64,000 nucleotides of DNA from an uncultured Bacteroidales bacterium. Lineage in GTDB: Bacteria > Bacteroidota > Bacteroidia > Bacteroidales > Coprobacteraceae. The stretch spans positions 1 through 64,000 of the forward strand of contig CASFRL010000045.1 of assembly GCA_949297285.1 (NCBI GenBank). Reading direction: 5' to 3'. Position numbers and translations under genes: made by a program. Shown here piece by piece: positions 10,675-19,565 of this stretch. Under the pieces are notes generated by a model, which was not told where the DNA came from, ran no database searches, and saw nothing but the letters and a program-made list of their open reading frames with translations. The stretch's first letter is position 1. Each line of letters starts with the position of its first letter.

Positions 10675-11445
10675 TTATATCTTTTCTCGATCACGTTCTG
10701 CAAATTCTATCCGTCCCCGACAGATGGCATCTCCACTCTCATTCCGTATTTCTACGGCATAAATCTTTTCTGCAAGTTGCTCGCGATAAAAATGCAAACA
10801 ATTGCCATAACGGGCTTCGCTGACATAATTGATCTCAAACCGGCGAACAAAGTTCTTGTCATATAGGTCTAAAGGGAACTTATCCAGCATATGCTCGATA
10901 TATTTTACACTGTTCACATGACGGTTAATGTCGATGTCGCCATATTGCACGACATATACGGCAGGATTTTCGTCGTTTACCGGTCTTATCTTCGATTGCG
11001 GAGCAATGGGGCAATCCTTATCCGACACGTTATTTGCTATGTGCCGAAAGGTGGTAATATCGACCGACGCACGACTTTGGATATCGATAACCGACCAAAT
11101 CGAACGAGCATATCCGTATATCTTCCCTTCAGGACTACGAAAACAGAAATTACGTGCCGAGAAATGTTTATTATACCCTTCTATCCACGTCTCTATCACA
11201 TATTTATCGTAAACCCTTGGATAAGAAATCATCTCTACGGCCAGTCGGGCCAATACCCATGCTTGATTGCCCTTGATCAAGGAGCTATACCCTACCCCCC
11301 AACTCTCGGCATGATAGGTTGCCGTTTCAAGTATTCGTTTTACAAGAAGGGTCAATGGGGTCTCCTGTTGGGCGTTTCCTTCGGCAGGTTCCAGCTCGTA
11401 AGTATATGTCGCTATTTTTTGCGGATCGTTTTCCATAAATGTCAT
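10675..11445 (-). CDS. Acyl-ACP thioesterase (FatA/FatB type)
   Basis: A 256-residue double hot-dog enzyme predicted to hydrolyse acyl-ACP and release free fatty acids in the cytosol. The N-terminal half has the fold of acyl-ACP thioesterases (YHAESWGVGYSSL). The C-terminal half carries GDIDINRHVNSVKYIEHMLD, which matches the plant and bacterial thioesterase site with the conserved Asn and His. Its ATG overlaps the ilvN stop in an ATGA, so it is translationally coupled to acetolactate synthase. The same position inside the ilv operon is known in other Bacteroidales. A link to branched-chain fatty acid supply is an inference. ATG at codon 4 is an alternative start. Confidence 0.88.
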   Translation of the reverse strand: MTFMENDPQKIATYTYELEPAEGNAQQETPLTLLVKRILETATYHAESWGVGYSSLIKGNQAWVLARLAVEMISYPRVYDKYVIETWIEGYNKHFSARNFCFRSPEGKIYGYARSIWSVIDIQSRASVDITTFRHIANNVSDKDCPIAPQSKIRPVNDENPAVYVVQYGDIDINRHVNSVKYIEHMLDKFPLDLYDKNFVRRFEINYVSEARYGNCLHFYREQLAEKIYAVEIRNESGDAICRGRIEFAERDREKI

Positions 11446-11990
11446 TCTTGAGTAGAAAGACGACGACTTTCCTGTGCTTCGAGGAACAGGCTTACATGTT
11501 CTACTGTCGATTTGGTAATCGCTACACGTCCCGAACGGACAAACTGCATGACTTCGAATTTGCTCAACTCCTCGAACAGTTGTTGGGTTTCTTCGGTATG
11601 GCCAGATTTCTCTATCACCGTATAGGTACGATTTACTTCCAGAATACGAGCATTATGACGACGGACGAGCTCTTCGATACCGCTATCATCCAACAACTTC
11701 TCAGTGGCAACTTTATAGAGGGCTACTTCTTGATAAAATATTTCATCCTCTGTATAAAAGAAGGCCCGAATCACATCGATACGTTTTTCTATTTGTTGCA
11801 CCACTTTTTCGATTGTATCCCGATCGCTATTGGTCGTGATGATAAATTTATGTATCCCTTCGATGGCCGAAGCAGAAACAGAAAGGCTTTCGATATTCAA
11901 ACGACGACGTCCGAAAATAATCGATATCTGATTCAGAAGACCTACTTGGTTCTCTGTATATACCGTTACTGTATATAATATAGATTTCAT
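11442..11990 (-). CDS. ilvN: Acetolactate synthase small (regulatory) subunit
   Basis: A 182-residue regulatory subunit of acetohydroxyacid synthase. The N-terminal ACT domain (TVTVYTENQVGLLNQISIIFGRRRLNIESLSV, about residues 6-75) should bind valine for feedback inhibition. A second ferredoxin-like domain follows. It lies 14 bases downstream of ilvB and overlaps the thioesterase start. Length and order are typical. Confidence 0.95.
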   Translation of the reverse strand: MKSILYTVTVYTENQVGLLNQISIIFGRRRLNIESLSVSASAIEGIHKFIITTNSDRDTIEKVVQQIEKRIDVIRAFFYTEDEIFYQEVALYKVATEKLLDDSGIEELVRRHNARILEVNRTYTVIEKSGHTEETQQLFEELSKFEVMQFVRSGRVAITKSTVEHVSLFLEAQESRRLSTQE

Positions 11991-12004
11991 AATGCTTCGT
12001 TCAA

Positions 12005-13714
12005 TTAATATTTTTCAGTACTGTTCAATAAAATGTCGGTAACGCATCCTCCTGCCGGAATCATAGGAAATACCATACCTTTTTCTTCTACGGCTACGTT
12101 CAGTAAATAGGCTCCTTTATGTGCCATCATTTCGGCAATGGCCTCATCGAGTTGAGAACGGTCTGTCACATTGCGTCCTTTGATTCCGTAAGCAGCAGCT
12201 ATTGCCGTAAAATCAGGATTGAGCATATATGTCTCAGAGTATCTTTGTTTAAAAAATAATTCTTGCCATTGGCGTACCATACCCAAGAAATTATTGTTCA
12301 GGATAATAATCTTTATATCGACACCTGTCTGCATAACGGTTCCCAATTCCTGAATAGTCATCTGAATGCCTCCGTCTCCGGTAAAGAAACAGACAGTACG
12401 GTCGGGTGCTCCCATTTTGGCTCCAATCGCAGCCGGCAATCCGAATCCCATAGTTCCCAGACCTCCGGATGTGACAATGCTTCGGGGACAGGTATAGTTG
12501 AAATACCGGGCTCCCATCATCTGGTTCTGACCTACATCGGTAACCAATATGGTATTATCTTCTGCGGCTTCAGAAACTTTTCTGACAACTTCACCCATTT
12601 TCAAGGGTCCACCTTCGGGATATACCTCCGGGCGTACGACTTTTTCGAACTCGGTTTTCTCACAGATTTCAAATTCTGAGATCCAATCGGTATGCTTATT
12701 GTTATTGACCTTATCGATCAATGCCAACAACGTTGCCTTGGCATCTCCCAACACCGTAACATCGGCATGAACATTTTTATTGAATTCTGACGGGTCGATG
12801 TCGAAATGAATCACTTTGGCCTGCTTGGCGTATGTATCCAACCCGCCGGTTACCCGATCATCAAAACGCATCCCGACAGCAATAAGCAAATCGCATTCGT
12901 TGGTTTTTATGTTCGGACCGATATTTCCGTGCATTCCCAACATCCCTTTATAGAGGCGATGGGCTGTCGGTATTGCCGACAAACCTAACAATGTGCAACC
13001 GGCCGGAATATCGGCTTTTTCCATCAACTGCAAAACTTCGTTTTCGGCATGGCTCAAAATAACACCTTGCCCTATCAGCAACAATGGCTTTTTAGATTGA
13101 TTGATCAATGCCGCAGCATCATCGATCTCTTTTTCATTGACCTTCGGATAGGGATTATAACTGCGTATGAAATTGCATTTCTGATAATGAAATTCCGTGG
13201 TCCCAACCTGAGCATCTTTGGTAAAGTCCAGCACAACCGGTCCGGGACGTCCTGAACGGGCAATATAGAATGCTCTCGCCACAGCCCAAGCAATATCTTC
13301 GGTACGACGTATCTGGTAACTCCATTTGGTAACCGGTTGTGTAATACCAACCACATCGGTCTCTTGAAAAGCATCTGTTCCCAATAATGAAGAGTTGATT
13401 TGCCCGGTAATGACTACCATCGGAGTACTGTCGACCATAGCATCGGCAACTCCGGTGATGATATTGGTTGCAGCCGGACCGGAGGTTACTAATACGACTC
13501 CTGTCTCACCCGAAACACGAGCATACCCTTGCGCTGCATGAGTTGCTCCTTGTTCGTGCCTTACCAATACATGCTTCAGTCGGTCTCTATAATTGTGCAT
13601 ACAGTCGAAAACCGGCATAATAGCGCCACCGGGATAACCGTATATCAATTTTACATTTTCTTCTAATAGCGAGCGGATCAGAGCTTCGGATCCTGTTATC
13701 TTATCTGTTGTCAT
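12005..13714 (-). CDS. ilvB: Acetolactate synthase large (catalytic) subunit
   Basis: The catalytic subunit that condenses pyruvate with pyruvate or 2-oxobutyrate, using thiamine diphosphate and FAD. The N-terminal pyrimidine-binding domain contains GYPGGAIMPVFD and RHEQGATHAAQGYAR with the catalytic Glu. The C-terminal domain has the TPP motif, from GDGGIQMTIQEL to NNNFLGMVRQWQ. The ATG at 13714 (MTTDKITGSEALI) is preferred over a TTG 13 codons upstream, because it matches family N-termini and leaves a normal 31-base gap after ilvD. The product is then 569 residues. Confidence 0.95.
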   Translation of the reverse strand: MTTDKITGSEALIRSLLEENVKLIYGYPGGAIMPVFDCMHNYRDRLKHVLVRHEQGATHAAQGYARVSGETGVVLVTSGPAATNIITGVADAMVDSTPMVVITGQINSSLLGTDAFQETDVVGITQPVTKWSYQIRRTEDIAWAVARAFYIARSGRPGPVVLDFTKDAQVGTTEFHYQKCNFIRSYNPYPKVNEKEIDDAAALINQSKKPLLLIGQGVILSHAENEVLQLMEKADIPAGCTLLGLSAIPTAHRLYKGMLGMHGNIGPNIKTNECDLLIAVGMRFDDRVTGGLDTYAKQAKVIHFDIDPSEFNKNVHADVTVLGDAKATLLALIDKVNNNKHTDWISEFEICEKTEFEKVVRPEVYPEGGPLKMGEVVRKVSEAAEDNTILVTDVGQNQMMGARYFNYTCPRSIVTSGGLGTMGFGLPAAIGAKMGAPDRTVCFFTGDGGIQMTIQELGTVMQTGVDIKIIILNNNFLGMVRQWQELFFKQRYSETYMLNPDFTAIAAAYGIKGRNVTDRSQLDEAIAEMMAHKGAYLLNVAVEEKGMVFPMIPAGGCVTDILLNSTEKY

Positions 13715-13745
13715 ATAAATTTTTTTCTGCAAAAAATAGTGCTTA

Positions 13746-15575
13746 TTATTCAATAATACGTACTGCTCCTTTGTCGGCCGAGCTGACCATGGCAGAATAT
13801 GCTTTCAATGCTTTCGAAATGTTCCGTTCCCGTTTCTTGGGGGTAAAGGACTTTTTACCTCGGGCTTCTTCTTCCGTGCGCCGTTCGGCTAATTGCTGGT
13901 CGCTAAGTTTAACATTGATCGTGCGTTGCGGAATATCTATCTCTATAATATCCCCGTCTCTGACCAATCCGATATTTCCTCCGGCAGCAGCCTCTGGAGA
14001 TATATGTCCGATCGAAAGGCCCGAAGTTCCGCCCGAAAATCGCCCGTCGGTAATCAGAGCACACTCTTTTCCCAAATGTTTCGATTTTATATAAGAGGTC
14101 GGATATAGCATTTCCTGCATACCCGGTCCGCCTTTCGGCCCTTCGTAAATGATGACGACGACATCGCCTTTTTCTACATCTCCTCGAAGAATTCCTTCAC
14201 AAGCCTCTTCCTGTGATTCGAACACTTTGGCTTTTCCGGTAAAATGGAAAATACTCTCATCCACACCTGCCGTTTTAACGACACAGCCGTCTATTGCGAT
14301 ATTTCCCTTAAGCACGGCAAGACCTCCGTCTTTAACATAAGCATGCTCGAAATCCCGGATGCATCCGTTAGCTCGATCAATATCCAATGAATCGTATCGG
14401 TTGTTCTGCGATGCCATTTCCAAGTTGTATTTATTCCCGGGTGCGCTTTTCCACAATTCGGCCGCTTCTTCAGAAAATTCGGCCCCATCGACCGCATACC
14501 GGGCGATAGCCTGTCCCAGTGTCAACCCATCGACTCGATGCACATGGGTATCCACTAATCCCTGTTTTGCCAATAAACTCATGATCGACAAAATACCTCC
14601 GGCCCGGTTTACGTCTTGAATATGGTAATGAGAATTGGGCGCAACTTTACAAAGGACAGGCGACTTGCGTGACAAACGATCGATATCGTCCATCGTAAAA
14701 TCGACTCCGGCTTCTTGCGCCACAGCTAAAAGATGCAATACGGTATTGGTAGAACCACCCATTGCAATATCCAAAGTCATGGCGTTAAGGAATGCATTGC
14801 GGGTTGCAATACTGCGAGGCAATACCGAATCATCTCCGTCGCGATAATATTTATAACAATTTTCAACAATCTGGGAAGCTGCTTTAATAAACAACTTTTC
14901 TCGGTTGGCATGAGTTGCCACGATCGTTCCATTTCCGGGAAGAGCCAAGCCTATGGCTTCATTCAGGCTGTTCATGGAATTTGCGGTAAACATTCCTGAA
15001 CAAGAACCACATGTGGGACAAGCTGACCGTTCGACTTTAGCCACTTGTTCGTCACTTATCGTCTCATCGGCCGATTCGATCATCGCATCGATAAGGTCCA
15101 AAGCCCGTCCGTTTAAATTCCCAGCTTCCATAGGGCCTCCGGATACAAATATAGTCGGGATATTGAGCCTCATACTCGCCATTAACATACCCGGAGTAAT
15201 CTTATCGCAATTACTAATGCAAACCATAGCATCGGCTTTATGGGCATTGACCATATATTCGACACTGTCGGCGATCAAATCCCGGGAAGGGAGAGAGTAT
15301 AACATACCGTCATGCCCCATGGCAATACCGTCATCAATGGCGATTGTATTGAATTCGGCAGCAAAACATCCGGCCTTTTCTATTTCCGCTTTAATTTTCT
15401 GTCCGATCTCATGTAGATGCACATGTCCCGGGACAAATTGTGTGAATGAGTTGACAATAGCTATAACCGGTTTCCCAATTTGATCTTCTTTCATTCCGTT
15501 GGCTCGCCACAAAGCTCTTGCTCCGGCCATCCGGCGTCCTTGTGTGCTGGTTGCACTACGCAATTGATGTTTCAT
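13746..15575 (-). CDS. ilvD: Dihydroxy-acid dehydratase
   Basis: A 609-residue iron-sulfur enzyme that dehydrates dihydroxy acids to 2-keto acids, the third common step of valine and isoleucine synthesis. Cluster cysteines are seen in [12 protein letters not shown] and in [18 protein letters not shown]; the C-terminal barrel has [21 protein letters not shown]. It is the first structural gene of the operon and lies directly behind the leader-peptide attenuator at 15601-15815, so its expression should respond to charging of branched-chain tRNAs. Confidence 0.97.
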   Translation of the reverse strand: MKHQLRSATSTQGRRMAGARALWRANGMKEDQIGKPVIAIVNSFTQFVPGHVHLHEIGQKIKAEIEKAGCFAAEFNTIAIDDGIAMGHDGMLYSLPSRDLIADSVEYMVNAHKADAMVCISNCDKITPGMLMASMRLNIPTIFVSGGPMEAGNLNGRALDLIDAMIESADETISDEQVAKVERSACPTCGSCSGMFTANSMNSLNEAIGLALPGNGTIVATHANREKLFIKAASQIVENCYKYYRDGDDSVLPRSIATRNAFLNAMTLDIAMGGSTNTVLHLLAVAQEAGVDFTMDDIDRLSRKSPVLCKVAPNSHYHIQDVNRAGGILSIMSLLAKQGLVDTHVHRVDGLTLGQAIARYAVDGAEFSEEAAELWKSAPGNKYNLEMASQNNRYDSLDIDRANGCIRDFEHAYVKDGGLAVLKGNIAIDGCVVKTAGVDESIFHFTGKAKVFESQEEACEGILRGDVEKGDVVVIIYEGPKGGPGMQEMLYPTSYIKSKHLGKECALITDGRFSGGTSGLSIGHISPEAAAGGNIGLVRDGDIIEIDIPQRTINVKLSDQQLAERRTEEEARGKKSFTPKKRERNISKALKAYSAMVSSADKGAVRIIE

Positions 15576-15599
15576 CTCTCTTACTGTTTTTTATATGCG

Positions 15600-15634
15600 A
15601 AAAGACCTTTCTGTTATATGAAGAAAGGTCTTTT
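15600..15634 (-). promoter_or_regulatory. Attenuator terminator hairpin (segments 3:4) of the ilv operon
   Basis: On the minus strand AAAAGACCTTTCT pairs perfectly over 13 bp with AGAAAGGTCTTTT around a loop of about nine bases, ending 25 bases before the ilvD start. The 3' arm ends in only four T residues, so this is a modest intrinsic terminator. Its 5' arm can instead pair with an upstream copy of AAGAAAGGT at 15683-15691. Confidence 0.75.
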
Positions 15635-15691
15635 TACTTTATTTTTTCCTAATTTTATGTTGCTCACATAAAGTAACTACATACCTTTCTT
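15621..15691 (-). promoter_or_regulatory. Antiterminator pairing (segments 2:3) of the ilv leader
   Basis: AAGAAAGGT (15683-15691), four bases after the leader-peptide stop, is perfectly complementary to ACCTTTCTT (15621-15629), the 5' arm of the terminator. A nested second helix pairs TTACTTTA (15669-15676) with TAAAGTAA (15634-15641). A ribosome on the leader stop codon would cover segment 2 and let the terminator form; one stalled on Ile, Leu or Val codons would leave it free. The pairings are seen; the mechanism is inferred from classical amino-acid attenuation. Confidence 0.7.
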
Positions 15692-15694
15692 CCT

Positions 15695-15766
15695 TTACTC
15701 TTGCACGACGACATCGAGTAGAGACAAACCCAGAAGGTTAATGATATGTAGAATAACACTAATCAT
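15695..15766 (-). CDS. ilv operon leader peptide, 23 residues
   Basis: A short ATG-to-TAA frame too small for normal gene calling. It encodes 23 residues, 14 of them branched-chain: four Ile (positions 2, 5, 8, 9), four Val (4, 19, 20, 21) and six Leu (6, 11, 12, 14, 16, 17), including the runs HIINLL and DVVVQE. It starts about 12-18 bases after the predicted transcription start and ends immediately before the mutually exclusive RNA helices at 15600-15691. This composition is what attenuation leaders of ilv operons have in Proteobacteria. It is most likely a sensor of branched-chain aminoacyl-tRNA, not a functional product. Confidence 0.8.
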   Translation of the reverse strand: MISVILHIINLLGLSLLDVVVQE

Positions 15767-15784
15767 AATCTTTGTTTTATGGTG

Positions 15785-15815
15785 CAAAGGTATGGGTTTC
15801 ATTTTATATTCCAAA
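15785..15815 (-). promoter_or_regulatory. Promoter of the ilv operon
   Basis: The -33 box TTTG (15812-15815) and -7 box TACCTTTG (15785-15792) are 19 bases apart on the minus strand, a perfect match to the Bacteroidetes primary sigma consensus. It places the start of transcription just ahead of the leader-peptide ATG at 15766. Confidence 0.8.
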
Positions 15816-16067
15816 TAAAATAGTAGAAAAAAAACATCAAGAGTAAAAATATATTATCTATAAGATGCTTTTACTGTCAAATTATCATAATATAAACTAC
15901 CTTCTATTTTATTTTGTCCGGAATTCTATTTGCAAAAGAATCGCCATGATTCTCAATAGAATATTTACATCAGAGGGCTATAAAGCCGTCTTGGTCCATC
16001 ATTTCACTCCATTTAAAGATAAAAAGATGCCGTTTTGCGATCGGTAACATATTTTTGAGTGATGAAT
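15816..16067. other. AT-rich intergenic region between divergent promoters
   Basis: Between the ilv promoter and the promoter of the next gene I see no convincing gene. A 60-codon open frame on the plus strand (15865-16047) lacks family features and a promoter, and the sequence is AT-rich spacer. Confidence 0.5.
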
Positions 16068-16099
16068 TTTGTCTGTAAAGCAATATTTCTGTACGTTTG
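16068..16099 (+). promoter_or_regulatory. Promoter of the second TamL-like gene
   Basis: TTTG (16068-16071) and TACGTTTG (16092-16099) are separated by 20 bases, matching the Bacteroidetes -33/-7 consensus. The predicted leader is about 35 bases. Confidence 0.75.
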
Positions 16100-16141
16100 T
16101 AATATAATTCTGAAGTTACGTTATTTCCCGAAAGTAAAGAT

Positions 16142-18463
16142 ATGAAATATTTTTGCCGTTTATCTTGTATGCTCGGACTATTGCTTGCTGTGTCCTGCAA
16201 TACGACCCGGCATGTAGGTGAAGGGGAATATCTTCTGAATAAAGTATCGGTCACTTCCGATAATAAAAATATAAAATCTTCGGAGCTAAAATCGTACATA
16301 AGACAAGAGCCTAACCATAAGACTTTCGGTCTGGTAGGACTTCCCCTATTCTTTTATAACCTTTCGGGCGATAAAGATAACCGATGGAACCGATGGCTGA
16401 GGAAAATCGGAACGCCTCCGGTAATTTATGACCCGGAACTAACGGAAAAATCCCGATCGGAAATTACGAAAGCCCTACGTAACCGAGGCTACGAACATGC
16501 CGTGGTAACCGTCGATACGATTACACGAAAGAAAAAAATCAAGGTACGCTATCAGATCAAATCGGGAGAGCCTTATTTCATAGAAAATATTTCTTACAAC
16601 ATCCCCAATGACAGCATCGCTCAGATAATATTTGCCGACACGTCGGCCTTTTTACTGAAAAAAGGGGTGATTTTTGACCGGAATTTATTGGAACAAGAAC
16701 GCCAACGCATCTCCAATATACTGAGAAACAGAGGATATTATGCGTTCAACAAAGAATATATTACCTATACGGCAGATACAACATCGCAAAATCAGAAAGT
16801 TGATTTAGAGCTGAACTTGATGCCTCCGCTTATACAAGACACAGCTCGTTCGGCTATGGTATTCAGCCAGCATGAAGTATATCATATACGAAATGTCTAT
16901 TTTATGACCGACTATAATCCGATGAATATCGAACAGGACCGACGTTTCAATGTCAAGGATACGGTCGATTATAAAAATTTCAGAATATTTTATGGAGACA
17001 AGAAATATCTGACACCTGCCACTTTAGTCGAAAATTGCTACATCCACCCCGGTATGCGTTACAGTAGCAGGGCGGTGGACAATACATTTGCGGCATTTGG
17101 CCGTCTTCGTGTGATCAAGTATGTCAACATTCAGTTTTATCCGTTGAATATCGATGGAGAACCTATGCTGGACTGCTACATTTTATTGACCGAAGGCAAA
17201 CCTCAAACGATTTCGGCCGATGTCGAGGGCACCAACTCTGCGGGAGATTTGGGCTTCGCTCTCGGACTGACGCACCAACACCGTAACATGTTTCACGGAT
17301 CGGAAACATTTACGACCAAGTTAAGGGCTGCATACGAAAGCCTTTCGGGCAATTTGGGAGGACTTTTAAATGACAACTATCTGGAACTGGGAGCAGAGGT
17401 CGGAATCTCGTTTCCGAAATTTCTTTTTCCATTCATCAGGACATCTGTACGCCGCCGCATGCGTGCAACAACTGAATTTACCTTAAATTTCAATTATCAA
17501 CAAAGGCCGGAATATACTCGTGTAATTGCCGGTGGTGGTTGGAATTATAAGTGGTACAGCCATAATAATATGTATCGGCATTATTTCGATCTGATAGATA
17601 TCAGCTATGTCTATTTACCCAAAACGACCGAACGGTTTATCAACAATCTCGACAGCATTGCATCCAGCAATCCGCTGCTGAGATACAGCTACGAAAACCA
17701 CTTTATCATGCGTTCGTCTTATGTCTTTTATCGATCTAACTTGAGAACCGGGATGCAGAAAACAACCGGAAACATTTATACATTACGGGCTGCGGGCGAA
17801 ATAGCGGGTAATTTACTATATGGTATTTCTAAACTGACCGGCCAAAAACCGGGAGAATATGGGGAATACAGTATCTTGGGAATCCGTTACGCACAATATG
17901 CCAAAGCCGATTTAGACTATGCCTACACGATACCTTTCAACGACCGCAACTCTTTGGCTTTGCACATCGGGGCAGGCGTTGTAGTACCATACGCCAATTC
18001 AGAGATGGTACCGTTCGAGAAACGTTATTTCTCGGGAGGAGCCAACAGCGTACGCGGATGGTCGGTCAGAGGTCTCGGGCCGGGACGATACAGAGGCACA
18101 AATCCCATGACCGACTTTATGAACCAATGCGGTGATATACGATTGGACATGAATGCCGAATATCGCAGTAAATTGATCTGGAAACTTGAAATGGCGGCAT
18201 TCTTAGATGCAGGAAACATTTGGACGATAAGAAACTATCCGTCACAACCCGGCGGCAAGTTCCAACTGAAAACCTTTTATAAAGAGATCGCAATGGCTTA
18301 TGGCTTAGGAATAAGGCTCGATTTCAACTATTTTATTTTACGCCTCGATTTAGGGATGAAGCTATATGATCCGTCTGTCGTAGATAAAAGCAGATGGGTG
18401 ATTTCATATCAAAACTTCAACAGAGATGCGACATTACACTTTGCCGTAGGATACCCGTTCTAA
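16142..18463 (+). CDS. TamL-like lipoprotein, Omp85 family (second copy)
   Basis: A 773-residue paralogue of the protein at the start of the window. It has a lipoprotein signal with Cys19 (LLAVSC), the same opening pattern (NTTRHVGEGEYLLN), POTRA-like repeats over about residues 25-370, and a C-terminal barrel with SGGANSVRGWSVRGLGPG near residue 630, ending GYPF. Omp85 proteins insert or export outer-membrane proteins or lipids. Unlike the first copy, it has no tamB gene beside it and stands alone with its own promoter. Whether it shares TamB or has a separate job cannot be read from the sequence. Confidence 0.85.
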   Translation: MKYFCRLSCMLGLLLAVSCNTTRHVGEGEYLLNKVSVTSDNKNIKSSELKSYIRQEPNHKTFGLVGLPLFFYNLSGDKDNRWNRWLRKIGTPPVIYDPELTEKSRSEITKALRNRGYEHAVVTVDTITRKKKIKVRYQIKSGEPYFIENISYNIPNDSIAQIIFADTSAFLLKKGVIFDRNLLEQERQRISNILRNRGYYAFNKEYITYTADTTSQNQKVDLELNLMPPLIQDTARSAMVFSQHEVYHIRNVYFMTDYNPMNIEQDRRFNVKDTVDYKNFRIFYGDKKYLTPATLVENCYIHPGMRYSSRAVDNTFAAFGRLRVIKYVNIQFYPLNIDGEPMLDCYILLTEGKPQTISADVEGTNSAGDLGFALGLTHQHRNMFHGSETFTTKLRAAYESLSGNLGGLLNDNYLELGAEVGISFPKFLFPFIRTSVRRRMRATTEFTLNFNYQQRPEYTRVIAGGGWNYKWYSHNNMYRHYFDLIDISYVYLPKTTERFINNLDSIASSNPLLRYSYENHFIMRSSYVFYRSNLRTGMQKTTGNIYTLRAAGEIAGNLLYGISKLTGQKPGEYGEYSILGIRYAQYAKADLDYAYTIPFNDRNSLALHIGAGVVVPYANSEMVPFEKRYFSGGANSVRGWSVRGLGPGRYRGTNPMTDFMNQCGDIRLDMNAEYRSKLIWKLEMAAFLDAGNIWTIRNYPSQPGGKFQLKTFYKEIAMAYGLGIRLDFNYFILRLDLGMKLYDPSVVDKSRWVISYQNFNRDATLHFAVGYPF

Positions 18464-18539
18464 CCATTTGCAAACGCTCTTATAACCTTTTGTATCCCGG
18501 AATATCCGATACTTTTCTTTCAGAGTCGGGCAGACGGTT

Positions 18540-19130
18540 TTACGGATACCACTCGATTATACCGTCTGCCGGATGCTTTTCTCTCCATTTCATAAAATCG
18601 AAGTAGTTATCTATTCCGTCCTGGATCACTGCCTGATAATACTCTATACCCATAATTTTCATCTCTTCGGGAGTCTCATTTTTCAGCGACAGAATCGTCA
18701 GTCTATTTTCCGGAGTAAGAACCGAGCAAATCCGGTCGGCAACATGCTCAAAATACCCGTCATATCGAGAACCTTTCAAAATCTGTATCATATCGATCTG
18801 CCAAATATGGTGATCTTTATCCTCATACCATGCATGCCACTCGATACAATGTTCTTCGGTATCAGCCAAGTTTATATATTCTATTTTTTTTACAGCCCGA
18901 TTCTGGGCCAATCGCGAAATCGCTTTAAAGCCATCGGCGATATCAAGAGTTTCGGTGTAAATATGAAAATCTATATCCCGATGTTTCATCAAAAGCCCCA
19001 TTCGCAACGATCCTACCAGATTGATTTCCGCCCCTACCGACCGCCAGATATCGACTACCTCGGTTTCTGCAATGACCGCTTTGGCACGCATTTGATTTTT
19101 CTCGGCAAGGGTAAGTATTGAGTTTTTCAT
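18540..19130 (-). CDS. Nucleotidyltransferase-fold-like protein
   Basis: About 196 residues from the ATG at 19130; a TTG eight codons upstream is less likely. The segment GSLRMGLLMKHRDIDFHIYT resembles the nucleotidyltransferase core (G-S followed by D-x-D), and IWQIDMIQI could supply the third Asp. There is no signal peptide or membrane segment, so it is probably cytosolic. Substrate is unknown. A TATCTTTG -7 motif lies just upstream at 19152-19159. It is convergent with the second TamL-like gene and divergent from tRNA-Lys. The fold assignment rests on motif appearance only. Confidence 0.55.
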   Translation of the reverse strand: MKNSILTLAEKNQMRAKAVIAETEVVDIWRSVGAEINLVGSLRMGLLMKHRDIDFHIYTETLDIADGFKAISRLAQNRAVKKIEYINLADTEEHCIEWHAWYEDKDHHIWQIDMIQILKGSRYDGYFEHVADRICSVLTPENRLTILSLKNETPEEMKIMGIEYYQAVIQDGIDNYFDFMKWREKHPADGIIEWYP

Positions 19131-19151
19131 AAACAACTGAATTATAGGATA

Positions 19152-19159
19152 CAAAGATA
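19152..19159 (-). promoter_or_regulatory. -7 motif for the nucleotidyltransferase-like gene
   Basis: TATCTTTG on the minus strand matches TAnnTTTG and supports the ATG at 19130 as the start, because the alternative TTG start overlaps it. Confidence 0.5.
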
Positions 19160-19218
19160 AATATCAAATCGATGTATTCAGAAATGTATCGAAAAATAAT
19201 AAAAAAATGCGCGTGGAA

Positions 19219-19249
19219 TTTGCAGAAATAAAAATAAAGCGTACCTTTG
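19219..19249 (+). promoter_or_regulatory. Promoter of tRNA-Lys
   Basis: TTTG (19219-19222), a 19-base spacer and TACCTTTG (19242-19249) form a perfect consensus promoter 26 bases before the mature tRNA. Confidence 0.8.
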
Positions 19250-19275
19250 CAACGCATTAGAAAAATGCACTCGAT

Positions 19276-19348
19276 GATTCGCTAGCTCAGCAGGTAGAGC
19301 ACAACACTTTTAATGTTGGGGTCCTGGGTTCGAGCCCCAGGCGGATCA
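19276..19348 (+). tRNA. tRNA-Lys (UUU anticodon)
   Basis: A 73-base cloverleaf. Acceptor arms GATTCGC and GCGGATC pair (one G-T), the D arm is GCTC/GAGC, and the anticodon arm CAACA/TGTTG encloses a loop with TTT at positions 34-36. The T arm is CTGGG/CCCAG around TTCGAGC. The CCA end is not encoded. It has its own promoter and terminator, so it is transcribed alone. Confidence 0.97.
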
Positions 19349-19372
19349 CAAAATTCCAATATAAATTTATAG

Positions 19373-19404
19373 AAACCGCAATACTTACATTGCGGTTTTT
19401 TTTC
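19373..19404 (+). terminator. Terminator of tRNA-Lys
   Basis: AAACCGCAAT pairs with ATTGCGGTTT around a six-base loop and is followed by a run of T, starting 25 bases after the tRNA. Confidence 0.85.
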
Positions 19405-19565
19405 ATATCGCAAATTAGGGCAGATACAGGGGATCAACAAAAAACTGAGGAATTGTTATTTTAAGCATAAATATTAGCCCGTCTGAACCGAACAAGGGTC
19501 GACGAAAAAGGTCTAACTTCAGCATAAAAATTCAACAAGCTTTAAATACTATGATCTACAATTAT

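Noticed and set aside
12005-13753. TTG start for ilvB 13 codons upstream
   Set aside because: It would overlap the ilvD stop and add residues not found in the family; the ATG at 13714 fits better.
15865-16047. A 60-codon plus-strand frame between the ilv operon and the second TamL-like gene
   Set aside because: It has no promoter of its own, no family features, and the next gene has its own promoter after it.
19349-19565. Possible integration site downstream of tRNA-Lys
   Set aside because: I looked for a repeat of the tRNA 3' end (GGTTCGAGCCCC) further on and found none; there is no integrase gene nearby.
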